Assembly (NCBI GenBank): GCA_009775535.1
Contig: VSPW01000016.1
Coordinates: 1-18,349 of the forward strand
Direction: 5' to 3'
From: Muribaculaceae bacterium
Lineage (GTDB): Bacteria > Bacteroidota > Bacteroidia > Bacteroidales > Muribaculaceae
Length of the DNA: 18,349 nt
Under the pieces are notes generated by a model. That model did not search any database and was not told the origin of the DNA. It was given only the letters and a program-made list of their open reading frames with translations. The first letter of the stretch is position 1; the number at the start of each line of letters is the position of its first letter. A program made the position numbers and the translations under genes. Below are positions 7,074-14,539 of the stretch, piece after piece.

Positions 7074-7927
7074 CTTATTTCAAGCGGCTTATATGGGATA
7101 GGGGTTTCTTCCACCTCGGTCGCATCACGCACTTTTCCGTCTTTACCAACAATCATCAATCGTCCTGTACCACCGCCTATAGCGGCTAAGTGGAAAGCTA
7201 TCGGTGTGTTATAATACCGTTTGACCGTCTTGTCGGCATCATCTGAGGAACATTTTTTCTCATTGGGGTACTCATACACATAAATAGGTTCTTTGACACG
7301 TTCAAATCCTTTCATAACCCAGATGAATTGGCCTTCGTCATCTTGTATTTGGACTATCATACCCGGGAGGCCACCGAATTTGTATGGACCGAAAGGCAAT
7401 GGCAGCTCAAAGGTGTACCACGCCGAATAATTCCTGCCAAAAAATTCGGTCCTTGCCAGGAAACACTCATATCCAAGGATATTTTTAACGGAATCTGCCA
7501 CAAACTCCCATTCCATGGAGGGTACTTGTTCGGAATAGCATAATATCCCTGTACCTGAAGGCAGTCTCCGCTTCATATCTGCCCGCCTCTCTTTTATTGC
7601 CAGCAAGGTTTCCACAGGCCAGGGTGTGCCTTTGGGATTTGAGAACACATCTTTGCCTTTCTTGATATCAGCCGTACATAGGGAATCAAACTGAAATATT
7701 ATATCACTGAAATCTTTTACCGTATGCCGCCCGATAAGCACATTGCGGACATCGGAAAAACGATTATTTGCTAATGGATGGCAAGTGTAATCCAAGGCAT
7801 ATGTCACTTTATATGCCGCAGTATCGACTGGCGTAGCCTTGTCAAGCGGCTCGGAAAATATGTCAAACTGGGCATTGGCAACAAATGGAAGCATAATTGC
7901 CAAAAAAGGTAAATAGAGTTTTTTCAT
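7070..7927 (-). CDS. GLPGLI family protein
   Basis: This 285-residue secreted protein begins with a signal peptide (MKKLYLPFLAIMLPFVANAQ). It carries the family signature near residues 179-190, FGPYKFGGLPGM, followed by IVQIQDDEG, and the upstream block with KNILGYECFLARTEFFGRNYSAWYT typical of GLPGLI proteins. The family is found across Bacteroidota, often beside outer-membrane receptors, and has no settled biochemical function that I know of. Here it lies 11 bases after the receptor gene and overlaps the propeller gene, so the three are probably made together. The family call is firm; the role is unknown. Confidence 0.88.
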   Translation of the reverse strand: MKKLYLPFLAIMLPFVANAQFDIFSEPLDKATPVDTAAYKVTYALDYTCHPLANNRFSDVRNVLIGRHTVKDFSDIIFQFDSLCTADIKKGKDVFSNPKGTPWPVETLLAIKERRADMKRRLPSGTGILCYSEQVPSMEWEFVADSVKNILGYECFLARTEFFGRNYSAWYTFELPLPFGPYKFGGLPGMIVQIQDDEGQFIWVMKGFERVKEPIYVYEYPNEKKCSSDDADKTVKRYYNTPIAFHLAAIGGGTGRLMIVGKDGKVRDATEVEETPIPYKPLEIR

Positions 7928-7938
7928 ATTATTGGAAT

Positions 7939-10311
7939 TTAGAATATCCTTAATCTGATTTTCAGCACTACGCTCCGTGGACGGATGTTGTAGACAGAGC
8001 GGGTATCTGTGAGTGCCGATCGGCTTGAATAGAGATAGGCCTTGCGGTCAAGCAGATTGTCGCATGCAAGGGTAAAAATGAAACGCTTGATTGAATAGCG
8101 GGCCTCGGCATTTAGCAACACAAACGACTTATCGCCATCATTGAAGTTGTTATAGTAATGATACACAGAAGCTTTAAGTGTCACGCCACCGGGAATCGCG
8201 AAATCGAGCGAGGCTTTGTTGGTGACAGTGCGCAGCCACGGTGTATCGGCACAACCTTTTTGACTGCCTGCCGACTGGTAATAACGCCCTTCCCACAGTG
8301 CGGACAGCCATCGGAATGGGGAAACACTTATGTCTGCGTCAACTCCCAAAGAACTGCCGGTATACCTCAGCACCTCATCCTGAACGAGCAAAGGATTGTC
8401 ATAACAGGTATATGCCGCAGACAGCCCGATTTTAAACCTCCGCCAGTCAAAACCCCGGCTAGCATGGACTTTTACGGAAAACATGTCGCCTGTTTCTGAT
8501 GTGCGGCGGCTGATGGTGCGCTGCACCAAGCCGTCGTAATATGAACCATAGAGCACGTCGGGCAATTCTCTATGCCATCCGGCCTCAACACCGGCAAAAC
8601 TCATCGAAAGTATATTTTTGAAACTATAGGATATACTGTTATATAGTGCCGCACCCTCATAAAGCCCGGAAACGTCATAGGCCGACAGGCAGCGGTACGA
8701 AGTGAGGATATAATTTGAATAAAGGTTTTCAATCGATGGCGTCAGATGGTTCAGCACCGATTTCAGCGTCAGATGGTGGCTGCTGTTGATATCATACGTT
8801 ATACTCAAATCCGGCGACACCCTGAAACGGGACTTGTCCGTCACCTCATCATCAAGTTTGTTATCCAGACTGAACAATCTATATTTAAATGGGATACATA
8901 ATGACACATGGAAGCGGCGTATGCTGTATACAAATTCTGCGTTCATCCCGGCATCAATATAATCCAAGGCTAGCCTGTTACGGAATTGGGCAATATCGCT
9001 ATCCAACGAATTATGATGGTAATTGAAAATCGCAGTCGGATGTAGGGAAAAGTTCCCGTACCTGAAAGCGGATAGGAATCCGAATCTGTTTTCAGTGGAG
9101 ATATTGCGATAGTCCACATTCTGGTTTAGCACTCCATCGGTGAACAAATCCGGGAAAAGATTGGGCGACACCACCAGGCTATGAGGCCGTTTCTCAAGAT
9201 TTACCAAAGAATATATCTCAAAACCACGGCTTTCTGAATTGCGGCAAGTCATATGGAACTTGTTTAACAACCTGTATGTGTCGGTCTTTCCAAGCTGGCC
9301 TATGTCCTCGACACCTGCAAGAATGCGGCTGTCGGCATCGTTCCTTCCCCAATCAAATTTCAACTGCCCTTTCAAATAGTTTCGCTCGCCGTTATCCATA
9401 TATGTCAGGTCTCCGTAGGCCTTTTGCATACGCACCTTGCCGCCCACCAGTTCATCTACAATATTTTGCGAACCACCGGGCAAGGTGTTGGACGTAGAAG
9501 AGTAGCACTCACGGCTGTCGCGGTCGTTGAGATAGGCGGCATTAATTCCGAACTCGCCGGACTTCCCGACACGGTATACATTATTGAATGTCGCGCTGTG
9601 CGAACGGTTGAAATAATAGTACCGCTTGTCAATTCCAGGCGCAGACGGCATGACTATGGATGAGATATTGTTGGTACGCGAATAGTCGTTGTCTAAAGAA
9701 TAAAGTTCTTGTGAAAGGTCCTCGCCTGTGTTGTTGCCTTTGTAAGTGGCCAGGAACTGGCTTTTACGGCGGAAGCATGTTGCTATAACGGAATTGACCC
9801 AAAGGACATCGCCGCCATATCCGCTGCCGAGCACGGCGATGAGATTGTACACCCCTTTCACCCCCTCTTTGAGCCGGAGGTTTATAGAAGCCTGTTCCTC
9901 AGGGCGCAATCCTTTGAGGGCCTTTATGTCCTGATGGTTTTCAAACACCTGGACGGTGGCAATGCTATTTGGGTCGATACTGTTGGTGGCTATTCCGTAA
10001 TGCCCTTTCATCAGGTCAAGCCCCTCGATGTAAAGATTCTTGATAGGCTTCCCCTGATATGACACCTGCCCGGCTTCGGACACTGTTATTCCCGGCATCT
10101 TGCGTAATACATCTGCAACCGACTGGTCGGATTGCGATAGGAACGAGGCTACATTATAATTGATTGTATCTTCTTGGGAGTATATCTTCTTTGCCTTTAC
10201 AACCACTTCTTTCAGCTCCATATCCCGCCCCTCTACAACAATGGTATGTGTCCCCTGCTTATTGGGGACAGCAACAGTCGCCGGCAACAACCCCATGCCT
10301 GACACCTTCAA
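7939..10311 (-). CDS. TonB-dependent receptor/outer-membrane beta-barrel, main part, frameshifted from its N-terminus
   Basis: This frame holds most of an outer-membrane receptor: the end of a carboxypeptidase-like regulatory domain (through IVVEGRDMELKEVVVKAKKI), a plug domain with DVLRKMPGITV, GKPIKNLYIEGLDLMKGHYG and the VQVFENHQDIKALKG segment, then about 600 residues of alternating barrel strands ending VVLKIRLRIF with a terminal Phe. Alone it lacks a signal peptide and could start only at a TTG. The missing start lies in the preceding frame, 10308-10538. One extra T in the GTGTTTTGAAG sequence would join them as DSVF-LKVSGMG and give about 866 residues, a normal length. It is thus either a damaged gene, a switchable one, or a base-call error. 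The substrate is unknown. Confidence 0.85.
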   Translation of the reverse strand: MKVSGMGLLPATVAVPNKQGTHTIVVEGRDMELKEVVVKAKKIYSQEDTINYNVASFLSQSDQSVADVLRKMPGITVSEAGQVSYQGKPIKNLYIEGLDLMKGHYGIATNSIDPNSIATVQVFENHQDIKALKGLRPEEQASINLRLKEGVKGVYNLIAVLGSGYGGDVLWVNSVIATCFRRKSQFLATYKGNNTGEDLSQELYSLDNDYSRTNNISSIVMPSAPGIDKRYYYFNRSHSATFNNVYRVGKSGEFGINAAYLNDRDSRECYSSTSNTLPGGSQNIVDELVGGKVRMQKAYGDLTYMDNGERNYLKGQLKFDWGRNDADSRILAGVEDIGQLGKTDTYRLLNKFHMTCRNSESRGFEIYSLVNLEKRPHSLVVSPNLFPDLFTDGVLNQNVDYRNISTENRFGFLSAFRYGNFSLHPTAIFNYHHNSLDSDIAQFRNRLALDYIDAGMNAEFVYSIRRFHVSLCIPFKYRLFSLDNKLDDEVTDKSRFRVSPDLSITYDINSSHHLTLKSVLNHLTPSIENLYSNYILTSYRCLSAYDVSGLYEGAALYNSISYSFKNILSMSFAGVEAGWHRELPDVLYGSYYDGLVQRTISRRTSETGDMFSVKVHASRGFDWRRFKIGLSAAYTCYDNPLLVQDEVLRYTGSSLGVDADISVSPFRWLSALWEGRYYQSAGSQKGCADTPWLRTVTNKASLDFAIPGGVTLKASVYHYYNNFNDGDKSFVLLNAEARYSIKRFIFTLACDNLLDRKAYLYSSRSALTDTRSVYNIRPRSVVLKIRLRIF

Positions 10312-10538
10312 AACACACTGTCACATAAGCTATTCACCTTAATGCTGAAACTACCGTCAACGGCTGTAAACGTTGATGCAATCACCGTCCCAGGCATACT
10401 GTAGGGCAACACTGACACATTGGCCATATCCACCCCTTCTCCATTGGTAAATTTGACGCACCCGCTGATTATTGTCTGACTAAACGATTGTAATACAGAC
10501 AATAAGACTAAAGACATTACAGTTGCAGATCTTTTCAT
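10308..10538 (-). CDS. N-terminal fragment of the frameshifted receptor (signal peptide and start of regulatory domain)
   Basis: The ATG at 10538 begins MKRSATVMSLVLLSVLQSFS, a clear signal peptide, followed by a carboxypeptidase-regulatory-like start (TIISGCVKFTNGEGVDMANVSV, then TAVDGSFSIKV). It stops with TGA at 10310-10308, four bases into the overlap with the main receptor frame (TTGA). The domain is cut in its last strands and continues correctly in the other frame. The ORF could be opened further upstream to 10580, but those extra residues run through a hairpin and precede the signal peptide, so they are left out. Confidence 0.85.
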   Translation of the reverse strand: MKRSATVMSLVLLSVLQSFSQTIISGCVKFTNGEGVDMANVSVLPYSMPGTVIASTFTAVDGSFSIKVNSLCDSVF

Positions 10539-10556
10539 ATGGATATAAAACTGGCC

Positions 10557-10578
10557 GGTTGCCAATAAATTGGCAGCC
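10557..10578 (-). promoter_or_regulatory. Intercistronic hairpin before the receptor gene
   Basis: On the minus strand GGCTGCCAA-TTTA-TTGGCAACC forms a 9-bp stem including one G-U pair, between the M56 stop and the receptor ATG. GTTTTATAT follows after a short GC stretch. It could be a partial terminator, an RNA-processing or stability element, or a translation control for the receptor. Confidence 0.45.
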
Positions 10579-10601
10579 AATGCAATTAATATGACATCAT
10601 A

Positions 10602-11894
10602 TTATTTCTCTATCCTGATGGGAATATTATACCGCACCGAAATAGCAGCACCATCCAAAAACACCTTTGCAAACTGCACTTGGCTTGCGGCCTGCTCGAT
10701 TGCGGTCTTTATGCCCTGATCACCAATGCCGTCTGCCAAGACCTCCTTTATCCGGCCGTCCTCTCCAACTACAATCTGTATATTTGCCGTTATTTTCTCC
10801 CCTTCATAATCGGTCAACGCCACTTTTATTAAATCAGTCAGTGGTTTTTGGTCATCAAAAGGAGAAGGAAGTTCAACGACGGTATCCGGCTTTTCTCCCT
10901 TAGGCGTATCAACCATCAATAGCGCAGCGGCCTCTTCAGTTCCACGCTTTTCAATGTCCACAGCTTCGGGAAATTCAAAATCATATATGCAGGAAAGGAG
11001 TTTAGCCGGCAACGGCATAGCAGTGACACCACAGGCAAAAATTACCGCAGGTACTGCACATACCGCAATAAGCATAGATTTCCTGGAGTGGTGTGGCCTG
11101 TCCATCATCAACACACGCTTACGGAAACAGCGCTTACTGGAAACAAAACTGTCAGCAACCGGCATTGTTTTCATGCTTATAGCATTTGTCACAAGCAACC
11201 GCTGATAGCCATATATGTCAGCACCCGAGCGGATGACAGCCGAATCTGCCTCAAATTCATGGTTCAGTTTGACAAGCCGTCGTACCATCCAGGAAAAAGG
11301 ATTGTACCACATGAATATACACAGCAGATCAACCAACAGTATATCAATCCAATGGCGTTCGTCTGTATGCGCCTTTTCATGAATGAACAAACTGCCGGCC
11401 AGGCCATCATCATCCGTGCCAGGAAGAAATATATAGTTCGACCAGCAGAATGGGGACATCTCCTCATTGTCCAAACGGCATACCGTATAACCCTGATAAA
11501 CAGTCCGCCTGCTTTTATAGATAAGAATAAAGAGACGTATATATGAATGAGCCTCATGTAAAAGGAAAAACGCAATTCCCGAAAAATAAACGATGACGGC
11601 CACCGCAATCCAGTCAAACCCGCTTGAGGGGACAGACGCCAAAATTGTGTCAGACGGCATCCAGTATGCGGCCGTTTGAATATCGATGACACCAGGTGCG
11701 TCACTGCCACCGGATACCGCAACAGGCATTGACAATAAAACAGCGGGAAGGACCAGCGACAGGATTATGCCGCAGATGATCGAAAACCGGTTGAAACGGA
11801 ACGATATACACCGGTTGACCAACTGATGCAACACCGGGAACAGCATGGCCATGATTATCGATGCCGTAAGGGAATAGGCCAAAAACGCGCTCAT
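10602..11894 (-). CDS. M56 (BlaR1/MecR1-like) membrane metallopeptidase with C-terminal TonB-like domain
   Basis: The ATG at 11894 is chosen; a TTG at 11900 overlapping the repressor stop is possible. The protein has about 430 residues. Membrane segments lie near residues 2-24, 38-58, 96-118 and 274-296. The peptidase motif HEKAH (about 172-176) and the third-ligand region NHEFEADSAV (about 211-220) are intact, so an active zinc protease is expected. After the last membrane segment, the periplasmic part ends (about 353-430) in a TonB C-terminal-like domain: ANIQIVVGEDGRIKEVL followed by IRYNIP-type strands (VRYNIPIRIEK). BlaR1 proteins cut or inactivate BlaI repressors on sensing an outside signal. 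There is no penicillin-binding sensor domain, so beta-lactams are an unlikely signal. It starts two bases after the repressor stop. Confidence 0.88.
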   Translation of the reverse strand: MSAFLAYSLTASIIMAMLFPVLHQLVNRCISFRFNRFSIICGIILSLVLPAVLLSMPVAVSGGSDAPGVIDIQTAAYWMPSDTILASVPSSGFDWIAVAVIVYFSGIAFFLLHEAHSYIRLFILIYKSRRTVYQGYTVCRLDNEEMSPFCWSNYIFLPGTDDDGLAGSLFIHEKAHTDERHWIDILLVDLLCIFMWYNPFSWMVRRLVKLNHEFEADSAVIRSGADIYGYQRLLVTNAISMKTMPVADSFVSSKRCFRKRVLMMDRPHHSRKSMLIAVCAVPAVIFACGVTAMPLPAKLLSCIYDFEFPEAVDIEKRGTEEAAALLMVDTPKGEKPDTVVELPSPFDDQKPLTDLIKVALTDYEGEKITANIQIVVGEDGRIKEVLADGIGDQGIKTAIEQAASQVQFAKVFLDGAAISVRYNIPIRIEK

Positions 11895-11896
11895 AG

Positions 11897-12271
11897 TCAA
11901 TCCTTTTTTGCTCCTTTGGATTTTTCCACCTCTTCAAGCAGACGCCGCAAGTCCTCAACCGAAATATTACTGTCCTCGACAAAAGACGACACCACCCTCA
12001 AATAGGAATTCTTGAAATATCTACCTATTATCGAGGACATCGACTTCTTGCCCATGTCTTCTTCGGCCACGATGGCATGATATCGGTATGACTTCCCAAA
12101 CTGCCTGTGCCCGACATATCCTTTTTCTTCAAGGGAACGGACTATCGTTGAAATAGTGTTGAAATGCGGCTTTGGGTCGGCATACTTGTCAACAATTTCC
12201 TTCACGTACAATGGGCCATGTTTCCAAAAGAAACCCAGCACCTCTTCTTCTTTGGCGGTCAATCTTTCCAT
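11897..12271 (-). CDS. BlaI/MecI/CopY-type transcriptional repressor
   Basis: This 124-residue cytoplasmic DNA-binding protein starts at the ATG at 12271 (MERLTAKEEEVLGFFWKHGP); a TTG six bases upstream is less likely. Residues about 1-72 form the winged helix of the family, with the signature PKPHFNTISTIVRSLEEKGYV and the wing GKSYRYHAIV. The C-terminal helices (about 75-120) would form the dimer and contain the region cut in BlaI-type repressors, though no cleavage site can be assigned. It is first in a five-gene operon and is followed directly by its probable partner protease. Two inverted repeats upstream are likely its own operators. The divergent transporter gene may also respond. Confidence 0.92.
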   Translation of the reverse strand: MERLTAKEEEVLGFFWKHGPLYVKEIVDKYADPKPHFNTISTIVRSLEEKGYVGHRQFGKSYRYHAIVAEEDMGKKSMSSIIGRYFKNSYLRVVSSFVEDSNISVEDLRRLLEEVEKSKGAKKD

Positions 12272-12290
12272 ATACAAATATTTAACACCG

Positions 12291-12319
12291 CAAATATAAA
12301 CTACAAATAATAGTTACAA
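12291..12319 (-). promoter_or_regulatory. Promoter of the BlaI operon
   Basis: Minus strand TATATTTG (12298-12291) matches TAnnTTTG, with TTG (12319-12317) 18 bases upstream. The start is predicted near 12284, giving a leader of about 13 bases before the ATG. The first operator fills the space between the two boxes. Confidence 0.6.
12299..12315. promoter_or_regulatory. Probable BlaI operator 1, AACTA-N7-TAGTT
   Basis: AACTACAAATAATAGTT is an inverted repeat with 5-bp arms and a 7-base AT-rich centre. It lies between the -33 and -7 boxes of the BlaI operon, so a bound repressor would block RNA polymerase. BlaI-type operators in other bacteria are similar short palindromes with TACA/TGTA-like cores; the exact sequence here is new to me. 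Confidence 0.6.
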
Positions 12320-12334
12320 CTATAATTTCTAGTT
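12318..12334. promoter_or_regulatory. Probable BlaI operator 2, AACTA-N7-TAGTT
   Basis: AACTATAATTTCTAGTT repeats the arms and spacing of the first site exactly, 19 bp away centre to centre, so both sites would lie on nearly the same face of the helix. It overlaps the -33 element and faces the divergent transporter gene. Confidence 0.6.
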
Positions 12335-12393
12335 AATTATTGTTAACCCCAACACAATACCTCTGCCCATTTTACTATTACAGAAATTTTAAC

Positions 12394-12401
12394 TATCTTT
12401 G
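12394..12401 (+). promoter_or_regulatory. Bacteroidota-type -7 box for the FNT transporter gene
   Basis: TATCTTTG matches TAnnTTTG and lies 32 bases before the ATG at 12434. No convincing -33 element is seen. The BlaI operators are about 60-95 bases upstream. Confidence 0.5.
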
Positions 12402-12433
12402 CATTACATTTAACACATAAGCAATCAAGATAG

Positions 12434-13231
12434 ATGCAGATACGTTCACCCAAAGAAATAGCCAACGCCGCGGATGCCGCCGGAAAAGTCAAGGCAAACC
12501 TCACATCCAATAATGCCTTCTCCGCAAAATTTATAGGCATGTCGTTTGCCGCAGGCGCATTCATCGCACTTGGCGGACTGCTGTCCGTGGTTGCCGGATA
12601 CGGATTTCCGGAAGCATCGGCAGGAAACCCGTCGCTCCAGAAGATGCTAAGTGGCCTGGTATTCCCCATCGGCCTAGTACTGGTGGTGGTCCTGGGCGCA
12701 GAACTTTTCACAGGCAACAACGCCCTTCTCATTCCTGGCATGATGCGCCGCGACATACGTCCGTCGGCTGTACTCAAGAACTGGACGCTCGTCTGGATAG
12801 GCAATTTTGCCGGGGCGCTGGCCATGGCATACTTCCTTACATACCTGGCCGGGATAACCGCCTCCGACCCCTACCACAGCGCCATAATCCGGATGGCAGA
12901 GACAAAAGCCACATTGCCCTGGTGGGTGATATTCGTCCGCGGGATAGGGGCAAACTGGTGTGTATGCCTGGCAGTATGGCTTGCAATGGCAGGTAATACC
13001 CTGACAGAAAAGGTGGCAGGCTGCTGGATACCGGTAGCGGCATTTGTGATTTTGGGATACGAACACTGTGTCGCCAACATGTTCTTCATCCCGGCCGGCA
13101 TGCTTGAAGGGGCTGACGTGACCATATATACAATGACGGTAGGCAACCTCATACCGGCCACGTTGGGCAATATAACCGGAGGGGCCCTTTTTGTAGGCAC
13201 GCTCCACGGATACCTGAGGCTCAAAGGCTGA
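12434..13231 (+). CDS. Formate/nitrite transporter (FNT) family channel
   Basis: FNT proteins are pentameric inner-membrane channels that pass formate, nitrite or hydrosulfide. The 265-residue length fits the family. Six hydrophobic segments are visible (about residues 33-53, 72-93, 115-135, 160-185, 198-220, 235-258). Key motifs are GAELFTGNN after the second segment, NWCVCLAVW, and GYEHCVANMFFIP, whose histidine matches the pore histidine of FocA, followed by NLIPATLGNITGG. The substrate cannot be decided from these motifs; formate is likely in a fermenting anaerobe, and no nitrite reductase genes are near. The gene is single, divergent from the BlaI operon and upstream of fba. Confidence 0.9.
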   Translation: MQIRSPKEIANAADAAGKVKANLTSNNAFSAKFIGMSFAAGAFIALGGLLSVVAGYGFPEASAGNPSLQKMLSGLVFPIGLVLVVVLGAELFTGNNALLIPGMMRRDIRPSAVLKNWTLVWIGNFAGALAMAYFLTYLAGITASDPYHSAIIRMAETKATLPWWVIFVRGIGANWCVCLAVWLAMAGNTLTEKVAGCWIPVAAFVILGYEHCVANMFFIPAGMLEGADVTIYTMTVGNLIPATLGNITGGALFVGTLHGYLRLKG

Positions 13232-13300
13232 CACGCCGCCACTCCCCATAATTTAGTTAATTCTTCACCCTTTTTAAGAGTGTGAATCAAAGATATTTTG

Positions 13301-13308
13301 TAAATTTG
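13301..13308 (+). promoter_or_regulatory. Bacteroidota-type -7 box for fba
   Basis: TAAATTTG lies 49 bases before the fba ATG and is identical to the mdh box. The -33 element is unclear. No terminator is obvious for the transporter gene just upstream. Confidence 0.5.
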
Positions 13309-13356
13309 CAGTCGAATAGAATTAAAATTCACTAATATACCCAATATTAATCAACT

Positions 13357-14355
13357 ATGGTAAGTTACAAAGAACTGGGCCTTGTGAACACCCGTGAGAT
13401 GTTCGCCAAGGCTATCAAGGGCGGCTACGCCATCCCCGCTTTCAACTTCAACAACATGGAGCAGCTCCAGGCTATCATCAAGGCTGCATCTGAGGAAAAA
13501 TCACCCGTCATCCTTCAGGTGTCAAAGGGCGCACGCAACTATGCAAACGCAACCCTGCTCCGCTACATGGCCCAAGGTGCTGTGGCATATGCCAAGGAAC
13601 TCGGCTGGGAACACCCCCAGATTGTGCTCCACCTCGACCATGGCGACAGCTTTGAGCTGTGCAAATCATGCATCGACAGCGGCTTCTCATCAGTGATGAT
13701 CGACGGCAGCCACCTGCCCTACGAAGAAAACGTAGCCCTTACAAAAAAGGTCGTAGACTACGCTCACCAGTATGACGTTACTGTTGAAGGTGAACTTGGC
13801 GTATTGGCCGGCGTTGAGGACGAAGTTTCCAGTGACCACCACACATACACCGACCCTGAGGAAGTCATCGACTTCGCTACCCGTACAGGCTGCGATTCGC
13901 TGGCCATCTCTATCGGCACAAGCCACGGCGCATACAAATTCACTCCCGAGCAGTGCACACGCAACGCAGAAGGCCGCCTCGTTCCTCCCCCATTGGCATT
14001 CGAGGTACTTGACGCCGTTATGGAAAAGCTCCCCGGATTCCCCATCGTGCTCCACGGCTCTTCATCTGTTCCTGAGGAATATGTAGAAATAATCAACACA
14101 CATGGCGGCAAGCTTCCAGATGCCATCGGTATCCCCGAAGAAGAACTCCGCAAGGCTGCAAAGAGCGCTGTATGCAAAATCAACATCGACTCAGACAGCC
14201 GTCTTGCCATGACCGCAGCCGTACGTAAGGTCTTTGTTGACAAACCAGGCGAATTTGACCCGCGCAAATACCTCGGCCCGGCACGTGATGAAATGGAAAA
14301 GCTCTACAAGCACAAAATCATCAACGTACTCGGCAGCGCAGGAAAGGCTGAATAA
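13357..14355 (+). CDS. fba: Class II fructose-bisphosphate aldolase
   Basis: This zinc aldolase splits fructose 1,6-bisphosphate into glyceraldehyde 3-phosphate and dihydroxyacetone phosphate, in glycolysis and in reverse in gluconeogenesis, in the cytoplasm. The 332-residue length is normal. Visible active-site parts are AIPAFNFNNMEQ (25-36), HLDHGDS with catalytic Asp94 and zinc ligand His95, VEGELG (143-148) with a metal-binding glutamate, IGTSHGAYKF with His190, LHGSSSVP with His233, and the phosphate-binding KINIDSDSR near the end of the barrel. Codon use is strongly biased, as in mdh, suggesting high expression. It has its own promoter and a strong intrinsic terminator. Confidence 0.96.
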   Translation: MVSYKELGLVNTREMFAKAIKGGYAIPAFNFNNMEQLQAIIKAASEEKSPVILQVSKGARNYANATLLRYMAQGAVAYAKELGWEHPQIVLHLDHGDSFELCKSCIDSGFSSVMIDGSHLPYEENVALTKKVVDYAHQYDVTVEGELGVLAGVEDEVSSDHHTYTDPEEVIDFATRTGCDSLAISIGTSHGAYKFTPEQCTRNAEGRLVPPPLAFEVLDAVMEKLPGFPIVLHGSSSVPEEYVEIINTHGGKLPDAIGIPEEELRKAAKSAVCKINIDSDSRLAMTAAVRKVFVDKPGEFDPRKYLGPARDEMEKLYKHKIINVLGSAGKAE

Positions 14356-14372
14356 TTCCAAGTACATGCAAT

Positions 14373-14415
14373 ATACGTCCATGATACCGTCAAGGAATCA
14401 TGGACGTATTTTATT
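14373..14415 (+). terminator. Intrinsic terminator of fba
   Basis: A perfect 13-bp stem (ATACGTCCATGAT with ATCATGGACGTAT) and an 11-base loop are followed by TTTTATT, 17 bases after the fba stop. It is the strongest terminator in the window. Confidence 0.88.
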
Positions 14416-14472
14416 AAAAATACTTTTGAGGAGAGCCATGACGGCCGTAAACCGCATAATGTAATTTATTTT

Positions 14473-14504
14473 TTTGCATTGTCTGTTTTTTGTTGCTATC
14501 TTTG
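14473..14504 (+). promoter_or_regulatory. Promoter of the TPR/PD40-floA-cstA operon
   Basis: TTTG at 14473-14476 and TATCTTTG at 14497-14504 are 20 bases apart, the best -33/-7 match in the window. The ATG follows 35 bases later, after a GAAAGA that may serve as a weak ribosome site. Confidence 0.7.
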
Positions 14505-14539
14505 AATCTGTAATCTACCGTTGAAAAATTTACGAAAGA

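Noticed and set aside
10309..10311. Coupled restart at the TTG of the TTGA overlap to make the receptor
   Set aside because: The product would lack a signal peptide and part of the regulatory domain and could not reach the outer membrane.
10308..10313. Programmed -1 frameshifting to join the two receptor frames
   Set aside because: The site GTG TTT TGA is not a proper slippery heptamer and only four T occur, so an indel or error is more likely than a programmed event.
10602..12271. Beta-lactam resistance regulator pair blaI-blaR1
   Set aside because: The protease has a TonB-like end instead of a penicillin-binding sensor, and no beta-lactamase or penicillin-binding protein gene is present.
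12674..13249. A 191-residue minus-strand frame opposite the FNT transporter gene
   Set aside because: Its odd His/Tyr/Cys-rich composition and full overlap with a clear six-segment channel mark it as chance.
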